Shown: piece after piece, positions 50,874-59,179 of the stretch
How the letters are laid out: every line of letters starts with the position of its first letter
How positions within the stretch are numbered: the first letter of the stretch is position 1
NCBI RefSeq assembly: GCF_034424645.1
Contig: NZ_CP139969.1
Coordinates: 124,001-188,000 of the forward strand
Direction of reading: 5' to 3'
DNA: 64,000 nt
DNA from: Bordetella avium
GTDB taxonomy: Bacteria; Pseudomonadota; Gammaproteobacteria; Burkholderiales; Burkholderiaceae_B
The notes under the pieces: generated by a model
The model's input: only the letters and a program-made list of their open reading frames with translations
What the model was told of the DNA's origin: nothing
Database searches by the model: none
Made by a program: the position numbers and the translations under genes

Positions 50874-52267
50874 GTGCTTCCATCCCATCCTTGAGCACCC
50901 AACTGCTGGTCATCGGCGGCGGTCTGGCAGGCTTTGCCGCGGCCTTGGAAGCGGCACAGGCCGGCACAGAGGTCATCCTGCTGGAAAAAATGCCGGAAAC
51001 CGGCGGTTCTTCGGCGATGAGCGGGGGCTGCCTCGCCTTCGCCGGCACTGACCTGCAGGCCGCTGAAGGCATCGAAGACAGCGCAGAACTGCTCAAGCGC
51101 GATCTGATCGAGGTCGGTCAGCACGAAAACGATCCGGAACTGGTGCAGACCTATGTAGACCTCCAGCTACAGACCTACGAATGGCTTAAGCAGCAGGGCG
51201 TCGCATTCAGCCCTGTCATCGAAGCCTCCTCTGGCCAGTCGGTGCCGCGCGTACACACGGTAGATCCTGCCGACACCGTGCGCCTCTTGCAGGCTCGATG
51301 CCTGGAAACAGGCAGAGTGCAGGTCTTCACCCGTACCCGTGCACTGCGCTTAGTGCGCAGCAGCGAAACCGCTCCCGTGCAAGCGGTCCTGGCCAGCGGT
51401 CCCGATGGTGAGTTCACTATCCGGGCCAGCCTGGGCGTGCTTCTGGCCAGCGGCGGTTTTGGCAAGAACGCCGAACTCGTGCATCGGTTCGTTCCCCACT
51501 ATGACAACGCGGTGTTCGTCTGCGGCGAAGGCAATGTCGGGGATGGGCTGGCTATGGCGCGTAAACTCGGCGCCGATGTGCGCGACATGATTTACATCAA
51601 AGGAACCTACGGCAAACACCCGGTGGATACGACCAATCACCATAGCTGCCTGGCCGTGTACAAGGGTGCGATTGCGGTGAACGAAGAGGGCAAGCGCTTC
51701 GTCGACGAGTCCATCTCGTACAAGCTGTTGGGCGATGCGGTGATGGCCCAGCCCTATCACACGTCTTTCCAGATCTTCGATCAGCCCATTTTTGAATCGG
51801 GCGACGACCGTGTGCGTATTCTTGACTTCCAGCGCCGCATGGAAGAAGGCCTGATCATCCAGGCCGACACCTTGCAGGGGCTGGCTCAGCAGATCGAAGT
51901 GCCCTATGAAACGCTCAAAGCGACCGTGGACAACTACAACCGCTATTGCGACGAAAAACATGATCCCGAGTTCGGCCGCAAAAAGCTGGTTCACAACCAT
52001 GGTGAGCTGCGCCGCATCGAAACCGGCCCCTTCTATGCCTATCCTTCTACGGCCTCCGTGTTCGGTACCTACTGCGGTCTGCGCGTGAATGCTGCGATGC
52101 AGGTGGTGGACGTGTTCGGTGACCGGATTCCCGGTCTGTATGCCGCCGGTGAAATCATGGGCGGCTTCCATGGCGGCGCCTATATGACGGGCTCAGCCTT
52201 GGGCAAGGCCTGCGTATTCGGCCGCGTAGCCGCGCAGACTGCCCTAAGGTCGGGTCAGCAAATCTGA
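50870..52267 (+). CDS. FAD-dependent dehydrogenase, fumarate reductase/flavocytochrome c type (3)
   Basis: 465 residues; the ATG overlaps the racemase-like stop by four bases. FAD motif QLLVIGGGLAGFAAALEAAQAGTEVILLEKMPETGGSS, then SGGCLAFAG, LGVLLASGGFGKNAEL and GLYAAGEIMGGFHGGAYMTGSALGKACVFGR are those of the fumarate reductase flavoprotein superfamily. Residues HTVDPADTVRLL and the VDESISYKLLGDAVM region form the substrate capping domain. It differs clearly from the two TcuA-like proteins of the island, so it probably acts on a different intermediate. No heme-binding domain is attached, so electrons must go to a separate acceptor. Confidence 0.87.
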   Translation: MSASIPSLSTQLLVIGGGLAGFAAALEAAQAGTEVILLEKMPETGGSSAMSGGCLAFAGTDLQAAEGIEDSAELLKRDLIEVGQHENDPELVQTYVDLQLQTYEWLKQQGVAFSPVIEASSGQSVPRVHTVDPADTVRLLQARCLETGRVQVFTRTRALRLVRSSETAPVQAVLASGPDGEFTIRASLGVLLASGGFGKNAELVHRFVPHYDNAVFVCGEGNVGDGLAMARKLGADVRDMIYIKGTYGKHPVDTTNHHSCLAVYKGAIAVNEEGKRFVDESISYKLLGDAVMAQPYHTSFQIFDQPIFESGDDRVRILDFQRRMEEGLIIQADTLQGLAQQIEVPYETLKATVDNYNRYCDEKHDPEFGRKKLVHNHGELRRIETGPFYAYPSTASVFGTYCGLRVNAAMQVVDVFGDRIPGLYAAGEIMGGFHGGAYMTGSALGKACVFGRVAAQTALRSGQQI

Positions 52268-52282
52268 GTCTGCGCGAATCGC

Positions 52283-52301
52283 AAGAAAAGGGCTCTGCCC
52301 T
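52283..52301 (-). terminator. Short terminator of the LysR gene
   Basis: On the minus strand AGGGC-AGA-GCCCT is followed by TTTCTT. It lies 27 bases beyond the LysR stop, between the two convergent genes. Confidence 0.5.
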
Positions 52302-52327
52302 AAAGGATGCTCTTTATGCGGCCTTGA

Positions 52328-53296
52328 TCAACGCTTGCCTAAAGGACGGACTTCTACTGCCCGGAAGGTATTGGGCTTGCGTTCCGAATCAATCACTTCG
52401 CTCAGGACGTCGGTAAAGGCCCTGACCTTGGCGGAGTCATTGCGGGCGCGCGTGGTGACTGAGTAAAAGGTCCGGCACTGGGTGATCCAGTTTGTATAGA
52501 CGGGCACCAGTGTGCCCTGTTCGATGGCGCGCAACACAAAGATGTCCAGAACGTGGATCACTCCGGCGCCGTGGAGGGCCGCATTCACGACGGCGTCGTT
52601 GCTGTTGAAATGCAGCGTGCCGCGGGGCTGCACCGCCACGGTTTCTTCTTCCCGTGTCAGCAGCCAGGGATTCGAGGTGCGGCGCTCTTCTGCCAGCACC
52701 CCCAGGCAATCCTGCGGGTTGAGGTCCGCAGGATGTTCGGGCAGGCTTGCCGCCACTTCGGGCGTGGCACAGACGACGTAGCGCGCCTCGTAGATCGGGC
52801 GGGCAATCAGGCCTGCATCCTCCACACGGTCCATGCGGATGGCCACATCAATGGCTTTTTCAATCAGGTTGTGCGGCTGGTTGGTCAGCGTGACCATGGT
52901 CGAGATACCAGGATGACGCAGTGCGAAGCCGTGCAGCGCCGGGCACAGAAACGCGTGGCCAAAAGAGATCGGTGTTTCAACCACCAAGGGCCCGCGCAGC
53001 TCCCCGAGCTGGCTGCGCACCTCGATTTCCGCGTCATCCACGGCGCGTAGAATCTCGCGCGCCCTTTCCAGATATTTTTCGCCCTGCTCTGTCAGGTGCA
53101 GGCGGCGGGTATCGCGATGAATGAGCGTTACGCCCAGGCTCAGCTCCAGATTGCGCACACATGCCGTCACGGTGGCATTGGCCAGATCCAGCGACTCGGC
53201 CGCACGGGAAAAGCTAGAGCATTCCGCCACGCGAACAAACACGGTCATCGCCCACAGTTTGTCCATCTTGTTTCTTTTGGTGGAAGTTGTCTCCAT
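52328..53296 (-). CDS. LysR-family transcriptional regulator
   Basis: 322 residues from ATG at 53296; a shorter start at 53266 (MDKLWAM) is equally family-like. The helix-turn-helix covers MDKLWAMTVFVRVAECSSFSRAAESLDLANATVTACVRNLELSLGVTLIHRDTRRLHLTEQG. The remaining 220 residues form the LysR substrate-binding domain, with SFGHAFLCPALHGFALRHPG and DVAIRMDRVEDAGLIAR. It is convergent with the flavoprotein/SDR operon and lies 127 bases downstream of Bug (4) on the same strand. A catabolic intermediate of the neighbouring pathway is the likely co-inducer. Target sites are not proven; the palindromes at 46.8-47.1 kb are candidates. Confidence 0.93.
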   Translation of the reverse strand: METTSTKRNKMDKLWAMTVFVRVAECSSFSRAAESLDLANATVTACVRNLELSLGVTLIHRDTRRLHLTEQGEKYLERAREILRAVDDAEIEVRSQLGELRGPLVVETPISFGHAFLCPALHGFALRHPGISTMVTLTNQPHNLIEKAIDVAIRMDRVEDAGLIARPIYEARYVVCATPEVAASLPEHPADLNPQDCLGVLAEERRTSNPWLLTREEETVAVQPRGTLHFNSNDAVVNAALHGAGVIHVLDIFVLRAIEQGTLVPVYTNWITQCRTFYSVTTRARNDSAKVRAFTDVLSEVIDSERKPNTFRAVEVRPLGKR

Positions 53297-53423
53297 GGCG
53301 TCTCTCTTGGCTCTTCATAGATGAAGTGCGGATTTTAGTGCGCCGCCATGGTTGTCGGCTGCGCACTGCGCCAGGAGACAGCTATCCCGCCGCCGCAGGC
53401 ATCACGCGCTGCGGCCGGACGTA

Positions 53424-54428
53424 TCAGTCCATCGTCGCTCCGGATTTCTTGGCCACGTCCGCCCAGCGCAGGTTTTCCTGGGCCACGAAGTCTGCGAATT
53501 CTTTGGAGGTGGCGCTGCTTTGGGGCACCACGGCCACCCGGGTCAACTGCTCCTTGATTTTAGGGTCTTGCACTAGTTGGTTCATAGCGGCATGGATCTT
53601 GGCGACCACGGCATCCGGGGTGCCGCCGGGCGCAAAGACGCCGAACCAGTTCACTGAGGAAAACGAAGGCAGCCCCTGCTCGCGGGCTGTTGGCACCTCA
53701 GGCAGAAAGTCGATGCGCTTGTCGCTGGTCACCGCCATGGCTTTGAGCTTTCCTTCGCGCACGAAGCTGATCACGGCGGGCAGGTCCATGGTCACGGCAT
53801 CCACGTGGCCTGCCAGCGTATCGGACACTGCCGGGCCAGCCCCCTTGTAAGGCACGTGCATGATTTTGCTGCCGCCCGCAGCCTGCTTGAGCAGTTCGAT
53901 GGTCAGATGGGGCAGGCCGCCATTGCCTGACGAAGAGATCGTGATTTCACGTGTTTTGGCAAGCTCCATGAACTCGCGGAAGTCCTTCACGTTCAGGCTG
54001 GGGCCCGTCACGATAGTTTCCGGTGTCCAGCCCAGGGTGCCAATGGACATCAGGTCCTTGGTCACGTCGAAAGGCTTTTTGGGCATCAAGTGCGGTGCGA
54101 TCACCAGCGCGCTCGCACTGGACAGCAACAGGTTATAGCCATCGGGGTCCGCCTTGGAGACATGGGTGGAAGCGATCACCCCGCTAGCGCCGGGCTTGTT
54201 TTCCACAATCACCTGCTGTCCCAGGATCTGACTCAGCGGTACCGCGACAATGCGTGCCACGATGTCATTGGAGCCTCCTGGCGGATAGCCGACAATCAGG
54301 CGAATAGGCTTGCTGGGAAAGGCATCCTGGGCGAACGCCGGTGCGGCAGGAGCCATTGCCGCGGCGGCAAGGCTTGCTATAGCAGCAACCGTCATCGCTT
54401 TGCGTCTTATCCGTCCAGCTATTCTCAC
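53424..54428 (-). CDS. Bug-family tripartite tricarboxylate transporter receptor (4)
   Basis: 334 residues from GTG at 54428, with GGAGACAACC directly upstream. Signal peptide about 1-34, with a long Ala-rich core ending PAFAQ. Bug signatures: FPSKPIRLIVGYPPGGSNDIVAR, VIVENKPGASGVIASTHVSKADPDGYNLL and MHVPYKGAGPAVSDTL. It precedes the LysR gene on the same strand and may be co-transcribed with it. Like the other three Bug genes here it lacks a membrane-component partner in the window, so it would use a TctAB encoded elsewhere or act as a sensor. Confidence 0.92.
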   Translation of the reverse strand: MRIAGRIRRKAMTVAAIASLAAAAMAPAAPAFAQDAFPSKPIRLIVGYPPGGSNDIVARIVAVPLSQILGQQVIVENKPGASGVIASTHVSKADPDGYNLLLSSASALVIAPHLMPKKPFDVTKDLMSIGTLGWTPETIVTGPSLNVKDFREFMELAKTREITISSSGNGGLPHLTIELLKQAAGGSKIMHVPYKGAGPAVSDTLAGHVDAVTMDLPAVISFVREGKLKAMAVTSDKRIDFLPEVPTAREQGLPSFSSVNWFGVFAPGGTPDAVVAKIHAAMNQLVQDPKIKEQLTRVAVVPQSSATSKEFADFVAQENLRWADVAKKSGATMD

Positions 54429-55369
54429 GGTTGTCTCCAGTTTTTTTAAGAATAGGTGCGTGAATATAGGGTCTGGTGAGGGATTGTCCTAGCGGAATAA
54501 GCAAATAGAGTTTTCGCTTCCATCGATTTATTCAATTTTCTGGTCAATGGAAATGGTATTTTCAGAAAAAAATTGAATTAAATCTGAATGAATATAGATG
54601 CTTCCCTAGGTGCGCGGAGGCATTAAGGCGCATTAAGGATTGGCAGTGCCAAAAAAGCGGGTGGCAAGGCTTATCCCCAAAAGCATCCATCACCCTGGCT
54701 CTGATGGCGCACCGTTCAGAACCCTGCGCGCGTCGACGGCTAAGCCGTCAGGCTGCGCGAGCGGCACAGAACAGAGGCGAAGCCCTGGGATGCGCTTTGC
54801 TTCCTTCTTTCTGGGGCAGGGGCCGGCTGATATTCCGGCAATCGGCATTAAAAACTATTTATTAATGCTGGATGATTTTAATGTGTTTTTCAGAAATTTG
54901 ATTATTTTATTTTTAATAGATGGCAATTGAATTTGCCATATTTTTTAATAAAAAATATTGAATAATTGATTGAGTTTATTTCTATCTAAATATTTCGGTT
55001 GTGAGGGTGTTCTGATGTATGCAAGCGCCGGAATTAGCTACTTAAGTCCAGCCTGCTCAGCCCATCGCCAGCAACACGTTTTTGTTGAAAATCCCTGCTG
55101 GCTTGCGCTGTGTTGAAGGCGGGCTCTGGCTTAGTGTGGGCGTCTCGGGCGCTGTAACGCCCGCATCAACGATATGCCACGCTTGTCGCTCATGTATCGA
55201 TTGCCGCCCGCCGATGACTGCGCAAGCGGCAACGCGGCAATAGCAGCTTGAATCGTCGCATGGGATCGGCGGCTGTTGTCGGCGCCACGCGCTCTCGCTC
55301 CGGGCCGATCGCTGGCGCGGCAGCCGCGGATGGCCTGAGCCGCGGCTCATTCTGTCGCGCCCATGGGGG
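54429..55369. other. AT-rich, gene-poor region
   Basis: 941 bases, with two strongly AT-rich blocks (about 54480-54600 and 54840-55020) unlike the flanking genes. It holds the Bug (4) promoter, a tandem GCATTAAGG repeat at about 54622-54640, and the terminator-like hairpin at 54920-54946. A 96-codon plus-strand frame (GTG 54640 to 54930) ends inside that hairpin, but its composition is mixed and no family is recognised. A perfect GAGCCGCGGCTC palindrome lies at about 55337-55348. No mobile-element gene was seen. Confidence 0.5.
54920..54946 (+). terminator. Terminator-like hairpin in the AT-rich region
   Basis: Seven-base arms ATGGCAA/TTGCCAT, six-base loop, then six T on the plus strand. 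An overlapping A/T palindrome follows (about 54938-54959). It implies a plus-strand transcript within 54.5-54.9 kb whose identity is unclear. Confidence 0.5.
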
Positions 55370-55552
55370 TCAGCTGGCGGCAGGAGGCTGGGCTTCCATG
55401 TCCTTCTTTTTCTTCTCCTCTTTCTCTCCATCGTAATGGGACTTGATGGCGAGAAACATGAACGTCGCCAAGACCACGAGCTTGAACGTACCGAAGATGA
55501 CAGGGACCCAAAAATTCATCATTTCCTCAAAGCGCTGCTTCAGCAGCTTCAT
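55370..55552 (-). CDS. Small single-helix membrane protein, hypothetical
   Basis: 60 residues. One strong hydrophobic segment (FWVPVIFGTFKLVVLATFMFLA, about residues 13-34) is followed by a very charged tail with GEKEEKKKKDMEAQPP, the layout of small inner-membrane accessory proteins. The ATG overlaps the stop of an upstream minus-strand frame (ATGA), which supports translational coupling. No ribosome site stands out and no family was recognised, so it remains tentative. Confidence 0.45.
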   Translation of the reverse strand: MKLLKQRFEEMMNFWVPVIFGTFKLVVLATFMFLAIKSHYDGEKEEKKKKDMEAQPPAAS

Positions 55553-55839
55553 TTACGACTCATACGCCAGGCAAAGACGAACAAAGCCGTGAACGCCAAA
55601 AAAGCATCAGCCCGCTTCCAAAGCGTGTGGGATCGCTTCCCTCGCCGTACTTGACGGACAAGGTCTCTCCGCATCCAGACAAACTCTGCGCGCGGGGCAG
55701 GCTGCCACAGACAGAACCGGCCGGTTTCTCGCCCTGTCGTCCTCTCGTATTTGCCGGACAAAGAGCAAGACGGAAAGCGGCCGGGTGTGGGGGGCGTGAA
55801 CGCCTTACTCGCCTGATAGCAGTGGAATTCTATCGCCAA
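55549..55839 (-). CDS. Possible small protein with C-terminal hydrophobic segment
   Basis: A 96-codon minus-strand frame whose last 25 residues (WKRADAFLAFTALFVFAWRMSRK) could be a short membrane helix with basic ends; the first 55 residues look random. A shorter start at MRRDLVRQ is possible. Its stop overlaps the next small ORF by four bases, which is the main reason to keep it. Confidence 0.25.
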   Translation of the reverse strand: MAIEFHCYQASKAFTPPTPGRFPSCSLSGKYERTTGRETGRFCLWQPAPRAEFVWMRRDLVRQVRRGKRSHTLWKRADAFLAFTALFVFAWRMSRK

Positions 55840-56621
55840 CTACCCTGCAAATGGCTGAATGCCCGAGTTTGTACGTTTTTTTTACTTGGGTAAGCCGAAT
55901 AAAACCATACATTTATATTTTGTATGTATTTCAGCCTGTTTTGGCGGACGCGCTGGCAGACAAGATGAGGTGTCCAGCGCTGGCGCTTCATCGCTTGTCG
56001 CGGTGCGTGCTAAGGCGCTGTGATCGACCTTGTTTTCTTCTTTCGGGCGAGCCGGGGTTTTGGCTTGATCGTTTTCTCTCGCCGAGCTTGTGCGCGCTTC
56101 AGAATGTGCAGAGTATTAATGACCGTCAAGGTCTTCTCTTATTGTCTGTGCTAAGGATGCTGCGGTTGGCGGGTGTTCCGGGAGCAGCGATTTTTCAGTA
56201 TGCGATGCATCTCTCGCGGCAATAAAAATGCCGAAAATCCACCTATCCTAGGAAAAAAAAAGCGGTATGTCAGATTGCCCATATGTTCCGGCTCATGTAA
56301 AAAAAGAAAGCTAGGGGAAAGGGCAGCATGAGTTTTGGCCCATGCGTTTCGCCTTCCGTGTGACTTGATTTTGTCGCATTTACCGCGTGACGCGCCATTC
56401 GAATGGGCCTGCGGCGTGATTCGCCTGTCCTGCTTTGCTTGAGTACCGCTTAACTCAATTCTCCGGATTCTTGTGTTGCTGTTGTCGCCTGGGAGGGTTC
56501 CCTGCCTGGATCAGGGGCATTCCTGATTCCCAGCAGCTAGGTTGTTCGGAAAATCCGGAGCGTTTCAATCTGTGTTGATCGCCACGTGCTGTCTGACGCT
56601 ATTTCAACAGGGGCTAGGGAA
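55840..56621. other. Upstream region of the sugar/polyol dehydrogenase operon
   Basis: 782 bases with no supportable gene. The left part (55860-55940) is AT-rich, with an imperfect ATACA/TGTAT inverted repeat. Near the operon, ATCAGG-6-CCTGAT (56510-56527) is a candidate operator about 95 bases upstream of the first start. A poly-A tract sits at about 56252-56260. Confidence 0.5.
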
Positions 56622-57377
56622 ATGAAAGAGAAGCAAGCCACAAACCCTCAGCGGAGGGGTTTTCTGAAAATTATACCGGCGGCGGCGGCAGTGACCGCCG
56701 TTGGCGTTTCGACAACGGCCCAGGCGCTGCCCGGCGCACCCGGGTCCGTCGATGCCTTATCTGATCTTCCCCGTGAGGTCAGCGACTATCTCCCGGTTTT
56801 TTTTAATGATGGTGAATATGCCTTCATAAAAAGCGCGGTGGACCTGCTCATTCCTGAGGATGAGCTGGGGCCAGGGGCAATCGCTACGGGCGTGCCAGTG
56901 TTCATCGATCGTCAAATGGAGACGCCTTACGGTCATGGCCAGCTTTGGTACATGAAAGGGCCCTTCCACCCCGAGATTATGAAGAGCACGCCGACGCTCG
57001 GTTACCAGCTCAATATGACCCCCCGCGACATATACCGTTCCGGTATTGCCGCCTTGAACAAGTGGTGCAGCAAGAAACACGGCAAATCTTTCGCCGAGCT
57101 GGACCCTGGCAAGCGCAGTGAGGTGCTTACCCTGTTAAGCGATGAAAAGCTTGAGTTCGGCGACGAAGATGTTCCGGCCGGCGTTTTTTTCTCGCAGCTT
57201 TGGGAAAACACGAAAGAGGGCTTCTTCGCTGACCCCATGTATGGCGGAAATCGGGATATGGCGGGTTGGAAAATGGTGGGATTCCCTGGAGCGAGAGCGA
57301 GTTATCTGGATTGGGCGGACAAGTACAACGTCGAGTACCTGATCAAGCCTGTCTCCATTATTCCCAAGAAAATCTAA
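56622..57377 (+). CDS. Gluconate 2-dehydrogenase-type small (subunit 3 family) protein
   Basis: 251 residues from ATG at 56622; AGGGG and AGGGA lie just upstream. The N terminus NPQRRGFLKIIPAAAAVTAVG carries a twin-arginine-type RR-x-FLK motif and a hydrophobic core, so the folded complex is probably exported by Tat. The body, with FFNDGEYAFIKSAVDLLIPEDELGPGA, VPVFIDRQM and MYGGNRDMAGWKMVGFPGARASYLDW, matches the small subunit of membrane-bound gluconate/sorbitol/fructose dehydrogenases. This subunit escorts the large flavoprotein, which lacks its own signal. First of three tightly spaced genes. Confidence 0.9.
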   Translation: MKEKQATNPQRRGFLKIIPAAAAVTAVGVSTTAQALPGAPGSVDALSDLPREVSDYLPVFFNDGEYAFIKSAVDLLIPEDELGPGAIATGVPVFIDRQMETPYGHGQLWYMKGPFHPEIMKSTPTLGYQLNMTPRDIYRSGIAALNKWCSKKHGKSFAELDPGKRSEVLTLLSDEKLEFGDEDVPAGVFFSQLWENTKEGFFADPMYGGNRDMAGWKMVGFPGARASYLDWADKYNVEYLIKPVSIIPKKI

Positions 57378-57393
57378 CTGATAAGGAAGCGAA

Positions 57394-59160
57394 ATGGCCA
57401 TTCAGAAAGAGAGGGTCAATGTCGTGCTGGTCGGTTTCGGCTGGACGGGCGCGATTTTTGGCGAGCAGCTGACTGCTGCGGGGCAGACGGTCGTCGCATT
57501 GGAGCGAGGCCATATGCAGCAGACCTCGACAGACGCCAAGTTTCCTCAGGTGATAGATGAGCTCAACTATGGGGTGCGGGGCAAGCTGTTCCAGCCGCTG
57601 GCCAAAGACAGCCTGACGATACGGCATGACGTAGGCCATACCGCAGTGCCTTACCGGCAGTACGGCTCGTTTTTGCTCGGCAACAGCGTAGGGGGCGCCG
57701 GACTGCATTGGAACGGCATGTTCTATCGCTATCTGCCCAATCAGCTCCGGCTGAAGAGTTTTTACGAAGAAAAGTATGGCAAAGGTATTGTCCCTAAAGG
57801 GATGTATCTACAGGACTACCCGGTAAGCTACGAAGAGCTTGAGCCCTATTTCGCCAAATTCGAAGAGGTCTGCGGTGTTTCCGGCCAGGCTGGCAACCTG
57901 AAAGGCGCCAAACTCAAGGGCGGCAATCCCTTTGAGGGCTGGCGCTCCACCGAGTTTCCGAACAGGCCCCTGATAAATAGCTATGCCTCCGAGCTATTCC
58001 GCAAGGGCTGTGAGGAAATGGGCTATTCGCCCTACCCGGCCCCTGCCGCCAATGCCTCGGCTCCCTATACCAACCAGTATGGGGTCCGTCTCGGTCCCTG
58101 TAATTACTGCGGATTCTGCGAAAAATTCGCCTGTTATAACTATTCCAAAGCTTCGCCTCAGACCACCATTCTTCCGGTGCTGCTGCAAAGGCAGAATTTC
58201 GAGCTGAGAACCAATGCGAATGTGGTGAAGATCAATACCGATAGCGACAAGAAGATCGCTACCGGCGTCACCTATGTGGATGGCCAGGGAAGAGAGGTGT
58301 TTCAGCCGGCCGATATCGTCATCCTGAACGCGTTCGCCATCCATAACGTTCGCCTGCTGCTTTTGTCTAAGATCGGCCAGCCGTACGACCCCGTTTCGGA
58401 GACCGGCACCCTGGGGCGCAGCTACGCCTATCAGCGCGACGTGAGCATCAAGGTGGTCATGCCCGCCGGGACCAAGCTCAACACCTTCATCGGCACCGGG
58501 GCCGGTGGCGTGGCGATGGATAACTACAATGAAACGACCTTTGACCATTCCGGTCTGGGTTTTCTGGGCGGGGCGAGCATCCGCACCAGCATTCATGGTG
58601 GACGACCTATCCAGCAGACGCCGACGGAAGCAGGTTCGGCGAAATGGGGCAGCGGCTGGAAAAAGGCCACCCAAGAGGGCTATCAGAGAATCTTCTCGAT
58701 CGGGATTTCTGGGTCCGTGATGTCCTATCGGAATGCCTATCTCGATCTGGACCCGACCTATACCGATAATCTTGGCCTGCCCTTGCTGCGCATGACCTTC
58801 AACTGGCAGGCCAATGAGAACAAGGTCGCCAACTACCTGATGAACAAGATGGCGTTTGTCGGGCGCGCTCTGGGCGGCAAGGTGGAGTTCGAGGACTTTG
58901 CCCTCGATGCGCCGTATGACACCAGAAAGTACCAGAGCACGCACAACACGGGCGGCGCCATCATGGGTGACGACCCGAAGACCAGTGTGGTGAACAAATA
59001 TCTTCAACACTGGGATGTGCACAACCTGTTTGTTTCCGGCGCAAGCGCTTTCCCGCAAAACGTGGGCTACAACCCGACGGCGCTGGTAGGGGCTTTGGCA
59101 TATTTTTCTGCCTCCTATATCGTCGAAAAATATCTTCCCAAACCGGGCATGATGGTTTGA
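57394..59160 (+). CDS. GMC-family flavoprotein dehydrogenase (gluconate 2-dehydrogenase / sorbitol-fructose dehydrogenase large subunit type)
   Basis: 588 residues. ADP-binding VNVVLVGFGWTGAIFGEQL (residues 8-26), GNSVGGAGLHWNGMFYRYLP as the GMC FAD motif, and C-terminal THNTGGAIMG and NVGYNPTALVGALAY with the active-site His/Asn region. Cysteines 236, 239, 242 and 247 (C-x2-C-x2-C-x4-C) would hold the Fe-S cluster described for fructose and FAD-glucose dehydrogenases. No signal peptide, consistent with piggy-back export on the small subunit. The substrate (gluconate, 2-ketogluconate, sorbitol, fructose or another polyol) cannot be fixed. It starts 16 bases after the small-subunit gene. Confidence 0.92.
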   Translation: MAIQKERVNVVLVGFGWTGAIFGEQLTAAGQTVVALERGHMQQTSTDAKFPQVIDELNYGVRGKLFQPLAKDSLTIRHDVGHTAVPYRQYGSFLLGNSVGGAGLHWNGMFYRYLPNQLRLKSFYEEKYGKGIVPKGMYLQDYPVSYEELEPYFAKFEEVCGVSGQAGNLKGAKLKGGNPFEGWRSTEFPNRPLINSYASELFRKGCEEMGYSPYPAPAANASAPYTNQYGVRLGPCNYCGFCEKFACYNYSKASPQTTILPVLLQRQNFELRTNANVVKINTDSDKKIATGVTYVDGQGREVFQPADIVILNAFAIHNVRLLLLSKIGQPYDPVSETGTLGRSYAYQRDVSIKVVMPAGTKLNTFIGTGAGGVAMDNYNETTFDHSGLGFLGGASIRTSIHGGRPIQQTPTEAGSAKWGSGWKKATQEGYQRIFSIGISGSVMSYRNAYLDLDPTYTDNLGLPLLRMTFNWQANENKVANYLMNKMAFVGRALGGKVEFEDFALDAPYDTRKYQSTHNTGGAIMGDDPKTSVVNKYLQHWDVHNLFVSGASAFPQNVGYNPTALVGALAYFSASYIVEKYLPKPGMMV

Positions 59161-59179
59161 TGGCTATAAGGAAAACGTC

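Noticed and set aside
54640..54930. 96-codon ORF ending in the terminator-like hairpin
   Set aside because: Placement is suggestive, but the residue pattern is mixed and no family was recognised; kept only as a note in the gap entry.
55057..55431. 124-codon minus-strand ORF overlapping the small membrane ORF
   Set aside because: Arg/Pro/Ser-rich random-looking frame that conflicts with the better 60-residue candidate.
55851..56225. 124-codon plus-strand ORF
   Set aside because: Irregular composition, no ribosome site, no recognised domain.
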